A DNA stretch of 64,000 nt from Curtobacterium sp. MCSS17_008 (GCF_003234185.1 NZ_QKSM01000001.1:372001-436000); one strand, 5' to 3'; shown: positions 1 through 11,320, counted from the first letter of the stretch. The notes: generated by a model from the letters alone, not told the origin. A program made the numbers and translations.

Positions 1-1
1 C

Positions 2-1120
2 GAGACCTTCGACGCGTGGGCCGCTGCCAACCCGGAGAAGAAGGCGATGCTCGACCGCATCAACTCCGGTGAGCTCCCCGAGGGCCTCGAGGAGGCCCTG
101 CCGGTGTTCTCCACGGAGAAGGCCGTCTCGACCCGCGCCGCCTCCGGCAAGGTCATCAACGCCATCGCGCCGCTCATGCCCGAGTTCTGGGGCGGTTCGG
201 CGGACCTCGCCGAGTCGAACCTCACCACGATCGAGGGCGCCAAGTCCTTCGGTCCGGCCGAGGCCAGCACGAAGACGTGGAGCACCGACCCGTACGGCCG
301 CGTCCTGCACTTCGGCATCCGCGAGCACGCGATGGGCTCGATCCTGTCCGGCATCGTGCTGCACGGGAACACCCGCCCCTTCGGCGGCACGTTCCTCATC
401 TTCAGCGACTACATGCGTCCGGCGGTCCGTCTGGCCGCGCTCATGAAGGCGCCGGCGATCTACGTCTGGACCCACGACTCCATCGCCCTCGGCGAGGACG
501 GCCCGACGCACCAGCCGATCGAGCAGCTCACCGCCCTCCGTGCGATCCCGGGCCTCGACGTCGTCCGCCCGGCCGACGCGAACGAGGTCTCGTACGCCTG
601 GCTCGAGATGCTCAAGCACAAGGACCGCCCGGCCGGCATCGCGCTGAGCCGCCAGAACCTCCCGGTCTTCGAGCGCGGCGAGGGCGAGGCCTCCGGCGAG
701 ACGCTCGCCTCGGCGAAGAACGTCGCCAAGGGTGCGTACATCCTGGCCGAGGCGCCGAACGGCACCCCGGACGTCATCCTCATCGGCACCGGCTCCGAGG
801 TCCAGATCGCTCTCGAGGCCCGCGAGGTCCTGCAGGGCGAGGGCGTCAACGCCCGCGTCGTGAGCGCCCCGTCGCTCGAGTGGTTCTTCGAGCAGGACGA
901 GGCGTACCGCGAGCAGGTCCTCCCGAAGGCCGTCACCGCGCGCGTCTCCGTCGAGGCCGGCATCGGCATGAGCTGGCGCGACATCGTCGGCGACAAGGGC
1001 CGCAGCGTCTCGATCGAGCACTTCGGTGCCTCGGCGGACTACCAGCGCCTGTTCGCCGAGTTCGGCTTCACCACCGAGCACGTCGTCGCCGCTGCCAAGG
1101 AATCGATCGCAGCTTCCTGA
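2..1120 (+). CDS. tkt: Transketolase, C-terminal part (5' end outside the window)
   Basis: Transketolase moves two-carbon units between sugar phosphates in the non-oxidative pentose phosphate pathway, using thiamine diphosphate. The reading frame is already open at the left edge, so only about the last 372 of the usual 700 residues are present. They cover the pyrimidine-binding domain, with SADLAESNLT and the GIREHAMG motif whose glutamate activates the cofactor, then the GEDGPTHQPIEQL segment and the C-terminal transketolase domain. It is the first visible gene of a tkt-tal-zwf-opcA-pgl series and is followed by two stem-loops before tal. The family assignment is secure; nothing can be said about its start or promoter. 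Confidence 0.96.
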   Translation, partial: ETFDAWAAANPEKKAMLDRINSGELPEGLEEALPVFSTEKAVSTRAASGKVINAIAPLMPEFWGGSADLAESNLTTIEGAKSFGPAEASTKTWSTDPYGRVLHFGIREHAMGSILSGIVLHGNTRPFGGTFLIFSDYMRPAVRLAALMKAPAIYVWTHDSIALGEDGPTHQPIEQLTALRAIPGLDVVRPADANEVSYAWLEMLKHKDRPAGIALSRQNLPVFERGEGEASGETLASAKNVAKGAYILAEAPNGTPDVILIGTGSEVQIALEAREVLQGEGVNARVVSAPSLEWFFEQDEAYREQVLPKAVTARVSVEAGIGMSWRDIVGDKGRSVSIEHFGASADYQRLFAEFGFTTEHVVAAAKESIAAS

Positions 1121-1125
1121 CCCAC

Positions 1126-1161
1126 GAGGGGCCGGGTCCGGTCCGCCGGATCCGGCCCCTC
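1126..1161 (+). terminator. Stem-loop after tkt
   Basis: Two 16-nt arms (1126-1141 and 1146-1161) pair with a single G-T wobble around a 4-nt loop, beginning 5 nt after the tkt stop. No T-run follows, as is common for terminators in high-GC actinobacteria. It could terminate or attenuate transcription, or protect the tkt 3' end. Confidence 0.7.
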
Positions 1162-1162
1162 T

Positions 1163-1202
1163 GCCGGGAGGCGCGGTGCGGGTCCGTCCCGCGCCTCCCG
1201 GC
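1163..1202. repeat. Palindromic element, copy 1 (tkt-tal gap)
   Basis: Perfect 14-bp inverted repeat (1163-1176 with 1189-1202) around a 12-nt loop. The arm contains GGGAGGCGCGG, shared with elements near 5957, 23089, 32330 and 41490. It lies directly behind the tkt stem-loop and probably acts as a second hairpin between tkt and tal. Confidence 0.75.
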
Positions 1203-1276
1203 CCACAGACCACGACACCACGGCACCGGGCGCGGCACGCGCACCGGGCCGGTCGACGAAAGAAGAAGAGAAACCC

Positions 1277-2389
1277 ATGGCTGAGAACACCCCCACCGCC
1301 GCCCTCTCCGAGGTCGGCGTCAGCATCTGGCTCGACGACCTGTCGCGCGAGCTCCTCGAGACCGGCAAGCTGACCGAGCTCATCGAGCAGAAGAACGTCG
1401 TCGGCGTCACCACGAACCCGACGATCTTCGCGTCGGCCCTCGCCAAGGGCGAGCGCTACGACGCGCAGGTCAAGGAGCTCGCGGCGAAGGGCGCCGACGT
1501 CACCGAGGCGATCTTCGAGATCACCACGCAGGACGTCGCGAACGCCTCCGACGTGTTCACGCCGATCTACGACGAGACCAAGGGCTTCGACGGCCGCGTC
1601 TCGATCGAGGTCGAGCCGGGCCTCGCCCACGACACGCAGAAGACCATCGAGCAGGCCAAGTTCCTGTTCGAGAAGGTCGGCCGCGAGAACGTCCTCATCA
1701 AGATCCCGGCGACCCTCGAGGGCCTCGAGGCCATCACCGAGGTCATCGGCGCCGGCATCTCGGTGAACGTCACGCTGATCTTCTCGCTCGAGCGCTACCG
1801 CGCCGTCATCGACGCCTACCTGGGTGGCCTCGAGAAGGCCAAGGCCGCCGGCCACGATCTGTCGAAGATCCACTCGGTCGCCTCGTTCTTCGTGTCGCGC
1901 GTCGACTCCGAGATCGACAAGCGCCTCGACGCCGTCGGCACGGACGAGGCCAAGGCCCTCAAGTCGAAGGCCGGCATCGCCAACGCGCAGCTCGCCTACC
2001 AGGTCTGGACCGAGGCGTTCGCGACCGAGCGTGCCCTGGGCCTGCTCGAGTCCGGTGCGAACACCCAGCGCCCGCTGTGGGCCTCGACCGGCGTCAAGGA
2101 CCCGTCGCTGCCGGACACGCTCTACGTGACCGAGCTCGCCGCGCCGAACACCGTCAACACCATGCCGGGCAAGACGCTCGACGCGACCTTCGACCACGGC
2201 GAGGTCCACGGCGACGCCATCGCCGGTTCGTACGAGGGTGCGCAGCAGGTCATGGACCAGATCGCCGCCGCCGGTGTCGACTACGACGACGTCGTGGCCC
2301 TGCTCGAGAAGGAGGGCGTGGACAAGTTCAACGTCTCCTGGGGCGAGCTCGTCGACACGGTGAAGACCGCGCTCGAGAACAGCAAGTAA
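1277..2389 (+). CDS. tal: Transaldolase
   Basis: Transaldolase transfers a dihydroxyacetone unit from sedoheptulose 7-phosphate to glyceraldehyde 3-phosphate, through a Schiff base. The 370-residue protein matches the actinobacterial form. TTNPTIF (about residues 45-51) is the phosphate-side signature, and VLIKIPAT carries the Schiff-base lysine at K142. The ATG at 1277 follows a purine-rich AAGAAGAGAA stretch and gives the family's usual N-terminus. It lies 156 nt after tkt, with two hairpins in the gap, so it may be partly uncoupled from tkt expression. Another hairpin follows its stop. Confidence 0.96.
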   Translation: MAENTPTAALSEVGVSIWLDDLSRELLETGKLTELIEQKNVVGVTTNPTIFASALAKGERYDAQVKELAAKGADVTEAIFEITTQDVANASDVFTPIYDETKGFDGRVSIEVEPGLAHDTQKTIEQAKFLFEKVGRENVLIKIPATLEGLEAITEVIGAGISVNVTLIFSLERYRAVIDAYLGGLEKAKAAGHDLSKIHSVASFFVSRVDSEIDKRLDAVGTDEAKALKSKAGIANAQLAYQVWTEAFATERALGLLESGANTQRPLWASTGVKDPSLPDTLYVTELAAPNTVNTMPGKTLDATFDHGEVHGDAIAGSYEGAQQVMDQIAAAGVDYDDVVALLEKEGVDKFNVSWGELVDTVKTALENSK

Positions 2390-2400
2390 GCAGAACCGGA

Positions 2401-2443
2401 GCCTGCGTCCCGACGACGGGACCACCGTCCTCGGGACGCAGGC
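2401..2443 (+). terminator. Stem-loop after tal
   Basis: Perfect 13-bp inverted repeat (2401-2413 with 2431-2443) around a 17-nt loop, starting 11 nt after the tal stop. It is a likely terminator or processing site between tal and zwf; there is no T-tract. Confidence 0.65.
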
Positions 2444-2506
2444 ACCCACGGTCAGGACCCGCCCGCCGGAGCCGCGACGAGCCTCCCGGCCGGACCTGAC
2501 CACCAC

Positions 2507-2551
2507 GACGGCGGAGTCGCCGCTGCCCCCGCAGCGCAGCGCTCCGCCGTC
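2507..2551 (+). other. Stem-loop in the zwf leader
   Basis: A 10-bp outer stem (2507-2516 with 2542-2551) encloses a smaller 6-bp hairpin (2521-2526 with 2531-2536). It ends 31 nt before the zwf start and just upstream of its AAGGAG ribosome binding site. It could be a second terminator or a leader structure. Confidence 0.4.
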
Positions 2552-2582
2552 TCCGTTCGACTCGTAAGGAGTTCACCGACTC

Positions 2583-4121
2583 ATGTCACCGGTGGCGATC
2601 ACCCCGGAGCACAACCCGCTCCGGTTGCCGACCGACCGACGTCTGAACCGGATCGCGGGTCCCAGCACCCTCATCATCTTCGGCGTGACGGGCGACCTGT
2701 CGCGCAAGAAGCTGATGCCCGCGGTCTACGACCTCGCGAACCGGGGCCTCCTGCCCCCGGGCTTCGCGCTCGTCGGGTTCGCCCGGCGCGACTGGGAGGA
2801 CCAGGACTTCTCCCAGCTCGTGCACGACGCGGTCCGAGACCACTCCCGCACCCCCTTCGACGAGGCCGTCTGGAAGCAGCTCGAGCAGGGCATCCGCTTC
2901 GTCCAGGGCTCGTTCGACGACCCCGAGGCGTTCCTCGAGCTGAAGCGCACCGTCGACGAGCTCGACGCCCAGCGCGGGACGCTCGGCAACCACGCCTTCT
3001 ACCTGTCGATCCCGCCGAAGATGTTCCCGGTCGTGACGGAGCAGCTCAAGGTCTCCGGCCTGACCGAGAAGCGCGAGGGCTCCTGGAGCCGCGTGGTGGT
3101 CGAGAAGCCCTTCGGCTCCGACCTCCGCACCGCCCGCGAGCTCAACGCGATCGTCGAGAGCGTCTTCGCACCCGACGACGTCTTCCGCATCGACCACTAC
3201 CTCGGCAAGGAGACCGTCCAGAACCTCCTGACGCTCCGGTTCGCGAACCAGATGTACGAACCCATCTGGAACTCGAACTACGTCGACCACGTGCAGATCA
3301 CGATGGCCGAGGACATCGGTGTCGCCGGCCGCGCCGCCTACTACGACGGCATCGGCGCCGCGCGCGACGTGATCCAGAACCACCTGCTGCAGCTGCTCGC
3401 GCTGACCGCGATGGAGGAGCCCGTCTCGTTCAAGGCCGCGGACCTGCGCGCGGAGAAGGAGAAGGTGCTCTCCGCCGTACGGCTGCCCGAGGACCTCGCC
3501 ACGGCCACCGCCCGCGGACAGTACGCCGGCGGGTGGCAGGGCGGCGAGAAGGTGCTCGGCTTCCTCGAGGAGGCGGGGATGAACCCCGAGTCCACGACGG
3601 AGACCTACGCGGCGATCAAGCTCGACATCGCCACCCGCCGCTGGCAGGGCGTTCCGTTCTACCTGCGCGCGGGCAAGCGTCTCGGGCGCCGCGTCACCGA
3701 GATCGCGATCGTCTTCAAGCGCGTCCCCGAGGACGTCTACGGCAACACGCAGTCGCCCCTCGGGCAGAACGCGCTCGTCATCCGCGTCCAGCCGGACGAG
3801 GGCGTGACGCTCCGCTTCGGCTCGAAGGTCCCGGGCGTCGGCACCCAGGTGCGTGACGTGACGATGGACTTCGGCTACGGACACGCGTTCACCGAGGCGT
3901 CGCCGGAGGCGTACGAGCGACTCATCCTCGACGTGCTCCTCGGCGACCCGCCCCTGTTCCCCCGTCACCAAGAGGTGGAACTGTCGTGGAAGATCCTCGA
4001 CCCGATCGAGGAGTTCTGGGCCACGCAGGGCCAGCCCGAGCAGTACCGTCCCGGCACGTGGGGCCCGGCGTCCGCCGACGCCCTGCTCGCCCGCGACGGC
4101 CGGACCTGGAGGCGTCCATGA
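2583..4121 (+). CDS. zwf: Glucose-6-phosphate 1-dehydrogenase
   Basis: Catalyses the first oxidative pentose phosphate step, glucose 6-phosphate to 6-phosphogluconolactone, making NADPH. The 512-residue protein has the nucleotide-binding GVTGDLSRKK near residues 34-43 and the family signature RIDHYLGK at 202-209, with H205 as the expected catalytic-site histidine. The VVEKPFG motif is also visible. The ATG at 2583 is preceded by AAGGAG. Its stop overlaps the opcA start as ATGA, so the dehydrogenase and its assembly factor are translationally coupled. Confidence 0.97.
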   Translation: MSPVAITPEHNPLRLPTDRRLNRIAGPSTLIIFGVTGDLSRKKLMPAVYDLANRGLLPPGFALVGFARRDWEDQDFSQLVHDAVRDHSRTPFDEAVWKQLEQGIRFVQGSFDDPEAFLELKRTVDELDAQRGTLGNHAFYLSIPPKMFPVVTEQLKVSGLTEKREGSWSRVVVEKPFGSDLRTARELNAIVESVFAPDDVFRIDHYLGKETVQNLLTLRFANQMYEPIWNSNYVDHVQITMAEDIGVAGRAAYYDGIGAARDVIQNHLLQLLALTAMEEPVSFKAADLRAEKEKVLSAVRLPEDLATATARGQYAGGWQGGEKVLGFLEEAGMNPESTTETYAAIKLDIATRRWQGVPFYLRAGKRLGRRVTEIAIVFKRVPEDVYGNTQSPLGQNALVIRVQPDEGVTLRFGSKVPGVGTQVRDVTMDFGYGHAFTEASPEAYERLILDVLLGDPPLFPRHQEVELSWKILDPIEEFWATQGQPEQYRPGTWGPASADALLARDGRTWRRP

Positions 4122-5062
4122 AGATCGACATGCCGAACACCACGGTCTCGAAGATCCAGAAGAAACTCGTCCACATCCGCGAGGAGGGCGGCGCGGTCGC
4201 GCTCGGCCGCGTCCTCACGCTGATCATCTCGACCGCCCTCGGGCACGAGGAAGAGGCGATCTCGGCCGCGAACGAGGCGTCGCGCGAGCACCCGATGCGC
4301 GTGATCATCGTGTCGAAGAACGACGGCGACACGAAGTCCCCCGGTCGCCTCGACGCGCAGATCCGCGTCGGCAGCGACGCGGGCGCCAGCGAGGTCATCG
4401 TCCTCCGCGCCTACGGCGAGACCGCGACGGACGAGGAGAGCCTGGTCACCGGCCTGCTCCTCCCCGACGCGCCCGTCGTCGCGTGGTGGCCACAGATCGC
4501 TCCGGAGCAGCCGGCCGCGTCCGCACTCGGACGGATCGCGCAGCGCCGGATCACCGACGCCGCCGCCCAGAAGGACCCGAACGGCGCGATCGAGGCGCTC
4601 GGGAAGTCGTACGTGCCCGGTGACACCGACTTCGCGTGGACCCGTCTGACGCTGTGGCGGAACCAGCTCGCCGCGGCGCTCGACCAGCCGCCCTACGAGC
4701 CGGTCACGGGCGTCGAGGTCTCCGGAGCGAGCGACAGCCCGTCGACGATCCTGCTCGCCGCCTGGCTCCAGCTGCAGCTGCAGGTCCCGGTGTCCGTCGT
4801 CACGTCGCCCCGCGCGACCGGGTCGAGTGGCATCCACGGGGTGAAGCTCGAGCGCGCCTCGGGCGCGATCGACCTCGAGCGCTCGCTCGTCGACGTCGCG
4901 ACGTTGTCGATGCCGGGCCAGCCCACGCACGACCTGTCGCTGCCGCGGCGGAACCTGCGTGACTGCCTCGCAGAGGAACTCCGTAGACTCGACCCGGACG
5001 TCCTGTTCGGGGACGTCGTCAAGCACGGGGTGCCCCAGCTCCGCGAGTCGATCGCCGGCTGA
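4118..5062 (+). CDS. opcA: Glucose-6-phosphate dehydrogenase assembly protein OpcA
   Basis: OpcA supports assembly and full activity of glucose-6-phosphate dehydrogenase. The 314-residue product has the expected size and begins MKIDMPNTTVSKIQKKL, typical of actinobacterial OpcA. The start at 4118 is chosen because GGAGG lies 7 nt upstream and the ATG overlaps the zwf stop by 4 nt; upstream in-frame codons read only through zwf. The internal VVAWWP segment near residue 120 is typical of the family. A 12-bp hairpin follows the stop, before pgl. The tkt-tal-zwf-opcA-pgl order matches that known from corynebacteria. Confidence 0.94.
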   Translation: MKIDMPNTTVSKIQKKLVHIREEGGAVALGRVLTLIISTALGHEEEAISAANEASREHPMRVIIVSKNDGDTKSPGRLDAQIRVGSDAGASEVIVLRAYGETATDEESLVTGLLLPDAPVVAWWPQIAPEQPAASALGRIAQRRITDAAAQKDPNGAIEALGKSYVPGDTDFAWTRLTLWRNQLAAALDQPPYEPVTGVEVSGASDSPSTILLAAWLQLQLQVPVSVVTSPRATGSSGIHGVKLERASGAIDLERSLVDVATLSMPGQPTHDLSLPRRNLRDCLAEELRRLDPDVLFGDVVKHGVPQLRESIAG

Positions 5063-5084
5063 ACGCCCCACACGACCGGACCCC

Positions 5085-5111
5085 GGGCGGTGCTCGCACC
5101 GAGCACCGCCC
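5085..5111 (+). other. Stem-loop between opcA and pgl
   Basis: A perfect 12-bp stem (5085-5096 with 5100-5111), flanked by further imperfect pairing, lies 22 nt after the opcA stop and 57 nt before pgl. It is a probable partial terminator or mRNA-stability hairpin within the operon. Confidence 0.5.
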
Positions 5112-5168
5112 GCCCCGGTCGGACCGAAGGCGGTCGCACCGGTCGGCCGCCACGAACACGGGAGACAC

Positions 5169-5939
5169 GTGACCAACGAACGACGGGTGCTGGTGCACCC
5201 GGACAAGCAGTCCCTCGGCGCGTCGGTCGCCGCTCGCTTCATCACGAAGATCATCGACGTGCTCGACGAGCAGGAGCGCGCCGACATCGCCATCAGCGGT
5301 GGCTCGGTGTCGTCCCTCGTCCTCGCCGCGATCGGGCAGTCGCCGGCGCGCGAGAGCGTCGACTGGTCGAAGGTGCACGTGTGGTGGGTCGACGAGCGCT
5401 GGGTCGCCGAGGGGGACGCGGATCGCAACGTCACCGGCACGCAGGGCGACTTCTTCGCACACGTGGACATCCCGCAGGTGAACATCCACCCCATGGCGCC
5501 GTCCGACGCCGGTCTGTCGATCGACGAGGCCGCCGCGCAGTACGAGCGCGAGCTGCAGGAGGCGGCCCCCGAGGGCGCGGTCGCCCCGCGCTTCGACATC
5601 ACGTTGCTCGGCGTCGGCCCCGACGGGCACACGGCCTCGCTGTTCCCCGAGTTCCCGCAGCTCGCGGTGACGGATCGTGCGGTGCTCACCGTCGACGACT
5701 CCCCCAAGCCTCCGGCGCAGCGCCTGACGCTCTCGTTCCCGGTCATCAACGCGTCGCAGCGCGTGTGGGTCATCCTGTCGGGAGCCGAGAAGGCATCCGT
5801 GCTCGGTCTCGCACTGGCCGGCGCCTCGGTGGACGAGGTCCCCGTCGGCGGCGTGCAGGGCCGGAAGCGCACCGTGTTCTTCGTCGACCAGGACGCCGCG
5901 CGCGACGTCCCCGAGAACCTCATCGCGTCGACGTACTAG
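5169..5939 (+). CDS. pgl: 6-phosphogluconolactonase
   Basis: Hydrolyses 6-phosphogluconolactone, the zwf product, to 6-phosphogluconate. I place the start at the GTG at 5169, preceded by GGGAGA, giving a 256-residue protein starting MTNERRVLVHP; the longer open frame upstream is opcA and leader sequence. Family motifs are ISGGSVSS (sugar isomerase-like fold), VWWVDERWV and GVGPDGHTASLFP, whose histidine is thought to be catalytic. It ends the pentose phosphate operon and is followed by a strong palindromic element, converging with rbpA. Confidence 0.95.
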   Translation: MTNERRVLVHPDKQSLGASVAARFITKIIDVLDEQERADIAISGGSVSSLVLAAIGQSPARESVDWSKVHVWWVDERWVAEGDADRNVTGTQGDFFAHVDIPQVNIHPMAPSDAGLSIDEAAAQYERELQEAAPEGAVAPRFDITLLGVGPDGHTASLFPEFPQLAVTDRAVLTVDDSPKPPAQRLTLSFPVINASQRVWVILSGAEKASVLGLALAGASVDEVPVGGVQGRKRTVFFVDQDAARDVPENLIASTY

Positions 5940-5956
5940 ACCGCGACCCCCGGACG

Positions 5957-5996
5957 GACGGGAGGCGCGGTGCCGGCTGGCACCGCGCCTCCCGTC
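5957..5996. repeat. Palindromic element, copy 2 (after pgl)
   Basis: Perfect 18-bp inverted repeat (5957-5974 with 5979-5996) around a 4-nt loop, with arm GACGGGAGGCGCGGTGCC. It is the cleanest member of the dispersed family and lies 17 nt after pgl, where it can terminate the operon. Confidence 0.85.
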
Positions 5997-6047
5997 TTCG
6001 TCGGTGCGGGTCCACCGCCGGGACGGGGCGCGACCCGCGGCTTCCGG

Positions 6048-6128
6048 TCGCACGACCTGCCGCTCACCTCCGGCCCCGGCGGCGAGTCATGCGACGAGAG
6101 CGTCCGCGCATGGCGAGTCGTGCGACGA
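6048..6128. repeat. Three copies of a TCGCAYGA-type motif
   Basis: One inverted and two direct copies of a motif near GGCGAGTCRTGCGAC sit between convergent pgl and rbpA: 6048-6063 (inverted), 6079-6094 and 6111-6128. The first two can pair imperfectly (about 13 of 16 positions). No gene is visible here and the role is unknown. Confidence 0.45.
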
Positions 6129-6170
6129 CGAGCCCCCCGACCTCGCCCGCCGCCCGCCGCCCGGAACGAC

Positions 6171-6205
6171 GAAGGCCCCCGCACCGGACCGGTGCGGGGG
6201 CCTTC
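6171..6205 (-). terminator. Stem-loop terminator after rbpA
   Basis: Perfect 17-nt arms (6171-6187 with 6189-6205) lie 12 nt beyond the rbpA stop on the minus strand. The central bases must stay unpaired, leaving about 15 bp of stem. It is a likely terminator for the operon ending in rbpA. Confidence 0.75.
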
Positions 6206-6217
6206 GGACGTCTGGTG

Positions 6218-6577
6218 CTACTTCGCGGTACCGCGACGCTGCCGGAGCTGCTGCAGCGCGTCCTCGAGGAGCTGCGCTGCCTCTTCCTCGGTGCGCCGCT
6301 CCTTCACGTACGCGAGGTGCGTCTTGTACGGCTCGGTCTTCGCGACCTGCGGCGGGTTCTCCTTGTCACGGCCGGCCGGGAGGCCCGTGGACGGCGAGTC
6401 GACCGTCTCGGGGATCTCGTCCTCCGGCAGGTTCGCGGCGAAGTACCGCACGACCTCGTTGCCGAGGGCGTCCCAGTACGAGACGGCCACGCGCTCCGCC
6501 TGGACGCCGCGGTCCTGCTCCCCCATCGGGCCCGCGCCGACGCGCGACCCTCGGATTGCACTGCCTCCGGTTGCCAT
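6218..6577 (-). CDS. rbpA: RNA polymerase-binding protein RbpA
   Basis: RbpA is an actinobacterial protein that binds the group 1/2 sigma subunit and RNA polymerase and stabilises open promoter complexes. The 119-residue product has the conserved N-terminal RGSRVGAGPMGEQDRG and the sigma-interacting EPYKTHLAYVKERR region near residues 82-95. The protein contains no cysteine at all, so the zinc-binding cysteines of Streptomyces RbpA are missing. In the middle, SPSTGLPAG stands where a CPxCG-type motif is found in zinc-binding forms. It starts 3 nt after secG and shares its transcript. Confidence 0.93.
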   Translation of the reverse strand: MATGGSAIRGSRVGAGPMGEQDRGVQAERVAVSYWDALGNEVVRYFAANLPEDEIPETVDSPSTGLPAGRDKENPPQVAKTEPYKTHLAYVKERRTEEEAAQLLEDALQQLRQRRGTAK

Positions 6578-6580
6578 GGA

Positions 6581-6832
6581 TCAGCTCCCCGCCGTGAACT
6601 TGTTGATGAGACCGAGCACGATGATCGACACGATCCAGACCAGACCGAGGATCACCGTGATGCGGTTGAGGTTGCGCTCGGCGACGCCGGACGCCCCGAG
6701 GTTGCTCGTCACGCCGCCGCCGAACATGTCGGAGAGACCGCCACCGCGGCCCTTGTGCAGGAGGATGAGGAGCGTGAGCAGGAGGCTCGTGATCGCGAGC
6801 AGGACCTGCAGCACGACGGAGAGTATCGCCAC
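6581..6832 (-). CDS. secG: Protein translocase subunit SecG
   Basis: SecG is the small accessory subunit of the SecYEG protein export channel in the cytoplasmic membrane. The 83-residue product has the expected two membrane segments (about residues 5-25 and 58-76), joined by a glycine-rich loop containing KGRGGGLSDMFGGG, a hallmark of the family. The start is a GTG preceded by AAAGG at good spacing. It lies 119 nt downstream of tpiA, the same neighbourhood as in corynebacteria, and may have its own promoter in that gap. Confidence 0.94.
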   Translation of the reverse strand: MAILSVVLQVLLAITSLLLTLLILLHKGRGGGLSDMFGGGVTSNLGASGVAERNLNRITVILGLVWIVSIIVLGLINKFTAGS

Positions 6833-6862
6833 GACGTACCTTTCGTGTCAGTCAGCCATGCA

Positions 6863-6868
6863 AGTGTA
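6863..6868 (-). promoter_or_regulatory. Possible -10 element for secG-rbpA
   Basis: TACACT on the minus strand, 30 nt before the secG start, fits the TANNNT -10 pattern. I see no convincing -35 hexamer at 17-18 nt, so this is tentative. Confidence 0.25.
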
Positions 6869-6951
6869 CCGGGCCGCAGCAGCAGCCCGGGCACCGGCAC
6901 GGGCGTGGCTCAGGCCGGTCACGAGGACGCGACCGGCCTGAGCGGGGTGTG

Positions 6952-7727
6952 TCAGAGTCCGACGTGCTGCCGGAAGCGCGCGATGGCCGCGAACTCCTGC
7001 ACGTCGAGCGATGCCCCGCCGACGAGCGCGCCGTCGATGTCGGGCTCGCGGAGGAAGCCGGCGATGTTGCCCGACTTCACCGAACCGCCGTAGAGCACGC
7101 GGGTGGCCGCAGCGGCCTCGTCGCCCCACGCCGCAGCGATGGCCCGGCGGAGGGCGGCGCAGTCGTCCTGGGCCTGCTCGGGCGTCGCGGCCTGCCCGGA
7201 CCCGATGGCCCACACCGGCTCGTACGCCACGACGATCTCCGACGGCTGCACGGCGTCGAGGACCACCTGGAGCTGCTCGACCGGGACCACGCCCGCGCCG
7301 CGTTGCTCGCGTTCCTCGCCGGTCTCGCCGACGCAGACGACCGGCACGAGGCCGTGCTTGACGGCCGCGGCGGTCTTCGCGGCGACGATCTCGTCCGTCT
7401 CCCCGTGCATCGTGCGACGCTCCGAGTGGCCGACGATGACGTACTTCGCGTCGAGGGCGGCGAGGAAGGCTCCCGAGACGTCACCGGTGTACGCACCGGC
7501 GTCGTACTGCGAGAGGTCCTGCGCGCCGAACTCGATCGACAGCTTGTCCGCCGCGATGAGCGTCTGCACGCTCCGCAGGTCGGTGAAGGGCGGGAACACC
7601 GCGACCTCGACGTCGTCGTGGTCGTGGCGCGCGTCCTTCAGCGTCCAGGCCAGCTTCTGCACGGTGGCGATCGCCTGGAGGTGGTCCAGGTTCATCTTCC
7701 AGTTCCCGGCGATGAACGGCGTGCGGG

Positions 7728-7731
<4 letters not shown>
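6952..7731 (-). CDS. tpiA: Triosephosphate isomerase
   Basis: Interconverts dihydroxyacetone phosphate and glyceraldehyde 3-phosphate. The 259-residue product starts [14 protein letters not shown], with the active-site asparagine and lysine in GNWKMN. It has the catalytic histidine in VIVGHSERR and the catalytic glutamate in [19 protein letters not shown] near the C-terminus grips phosphate. The start at 7731 overlaps the pgk stop as ATGA, so the longer open frame upstream, which reads through pgk, is not used. It is the third gene of gap-pgk-tpiA. Confidence 0.97.
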
Positions 7732-10264
<2,533 letters not shown>

Positions 10265-11245
10265 TCAGGCCCCTTCGAGCTCCTCCGGCACGCTGGCCTC
10301 GGTCCCCGGGATGCCGAGGTCGGAGGCCTTCTTGTCGGCCATGGCGAGCAGGCGGCGGATCCGGCCGGCGATCGCGTCCTTCGTCATCGGCGGCTCGGCG
10401 TGCTGGCCGAGCTCGTCGAGCGAGGCGTCGCGGTGCTCGAGACGGAGCGAGCCGGCGTACTTGAGGTGGTCCGGGACCTCGTCGCCGAGGATCTCCAGCG
10501 CGCGCTCGACGCGGGCACAGGCGGCGACGGCTGCCTGCGCCGAACGACGGAGGTTCGCGTCGTCGAAGTTGACGAGACGGTTCGCGGTGGCGCGGACCTC
10601 GCGGCGCTGCCGCATCTCCTCCCACTCGGCGGTGGTGCGGGCGGCACCCATCACGGTGAGCATCTGCCCGATCGCCTCGCCGTCACGGATGACGACGCGG
10701 TGGACGCCGCGGACCTCGCGGCCCTTCGCGGCGATGCCGAGGCGCGACGCGGCTCCGACGAGGGCCATCGCGGCCTCGTTGCCCGGGCAGGTCACCTCGA
10801 GCGCGGCGGCTCGGCCCGGGTCCGTGAGCGTGCCGGACGCGAGGAAGGCACCGCGCCAGATGGCGGCGAGGTCCTCGCGGTTGCCCGTGGTGAGGCGGTT
10901 CGGGAGGCCCCGCACCGGGCGGCGGCGGGCGTCCATGAGCCCGGTCTGGCGAGCGAGGGTCTCCCCCGCCTCGAGCACGCGGACGAGGTAGCGGGTGCCG
11001 CGGCGGGAGGATGCGGCCGACCCCACCGACGCCTCGCTCCGCACGCCGTACAGCTCCGCCAGGTCCTTCCGCACGCGGTGGACGATGATCCGGGTGTCGA
11101 GCTCGACCTCGACCGCGATCCTGCCCGAGATGACGTGCAGGCCGCCCGCGAACCGCAGGATGGTCGCGAGTTCGGCGGCGCGGACCGTGTTGCGGTTCAC
11201 GACGACCCTGGCCAGTTCGTCCTTGACCTCGGCAGTCAACGGCAC
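10265..11245 (-). CDS. whiA: Sporulation/cell division regulator WhiA
   Basis: WhiA is a DNA-binding protein with a LAGLIDADG-like N-terminal domain and a C-terminal helix-turn-helix. It controls sporulation septation in Streptomyces and is conserved in non-sporulating Gram-positives, where it affects division. The 326-residue product starts at a GTG preceded by AGGA and reads [14 protein letters not shown], as in the family; the C-terminal [22 protein letters not shown] region is the recognition module. It follows rapZ directly (75-nt gap) with no yvcK between them, which differs from mycobacteria and many other actinobacteria. Confidence 0.94.
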   Translation of the reverse strand: MPLTAEVKDELARVVVNRNTVRAAELATILRFAGGLHVISGRIAVEVELDTRIIVHRVRKDLAELYGVRSEASVGSAASSRRGTRYLVRVLEAGETLARQTGLMDARRRPVRGLPNRLTTGNREDLAAIWRGAFLASGTLTDPGRAAALEVTCPGNEAAMALVGAASRLGIAAKGREVRGVHRVVIRDGEAIGQMLTVMGAARTTAEWEEMRQRREVRATANRLVNFDDANLRRSAQAAVAACARVERALEILGDEVPDHLKYAGSLRLEHRDASLDELGQHAEPPMTKDAIAGRIRRLLAMADKKASDLGIPGTEASVPEELEGA

Positions 11246-11320
11246 AGCATCATTCCTAACGTTTTCTCTGGTGGGGTCCGCGGCCCCGGCGCACGTCGTG
11301 TGGAGCGGCCGGAGGAACGG

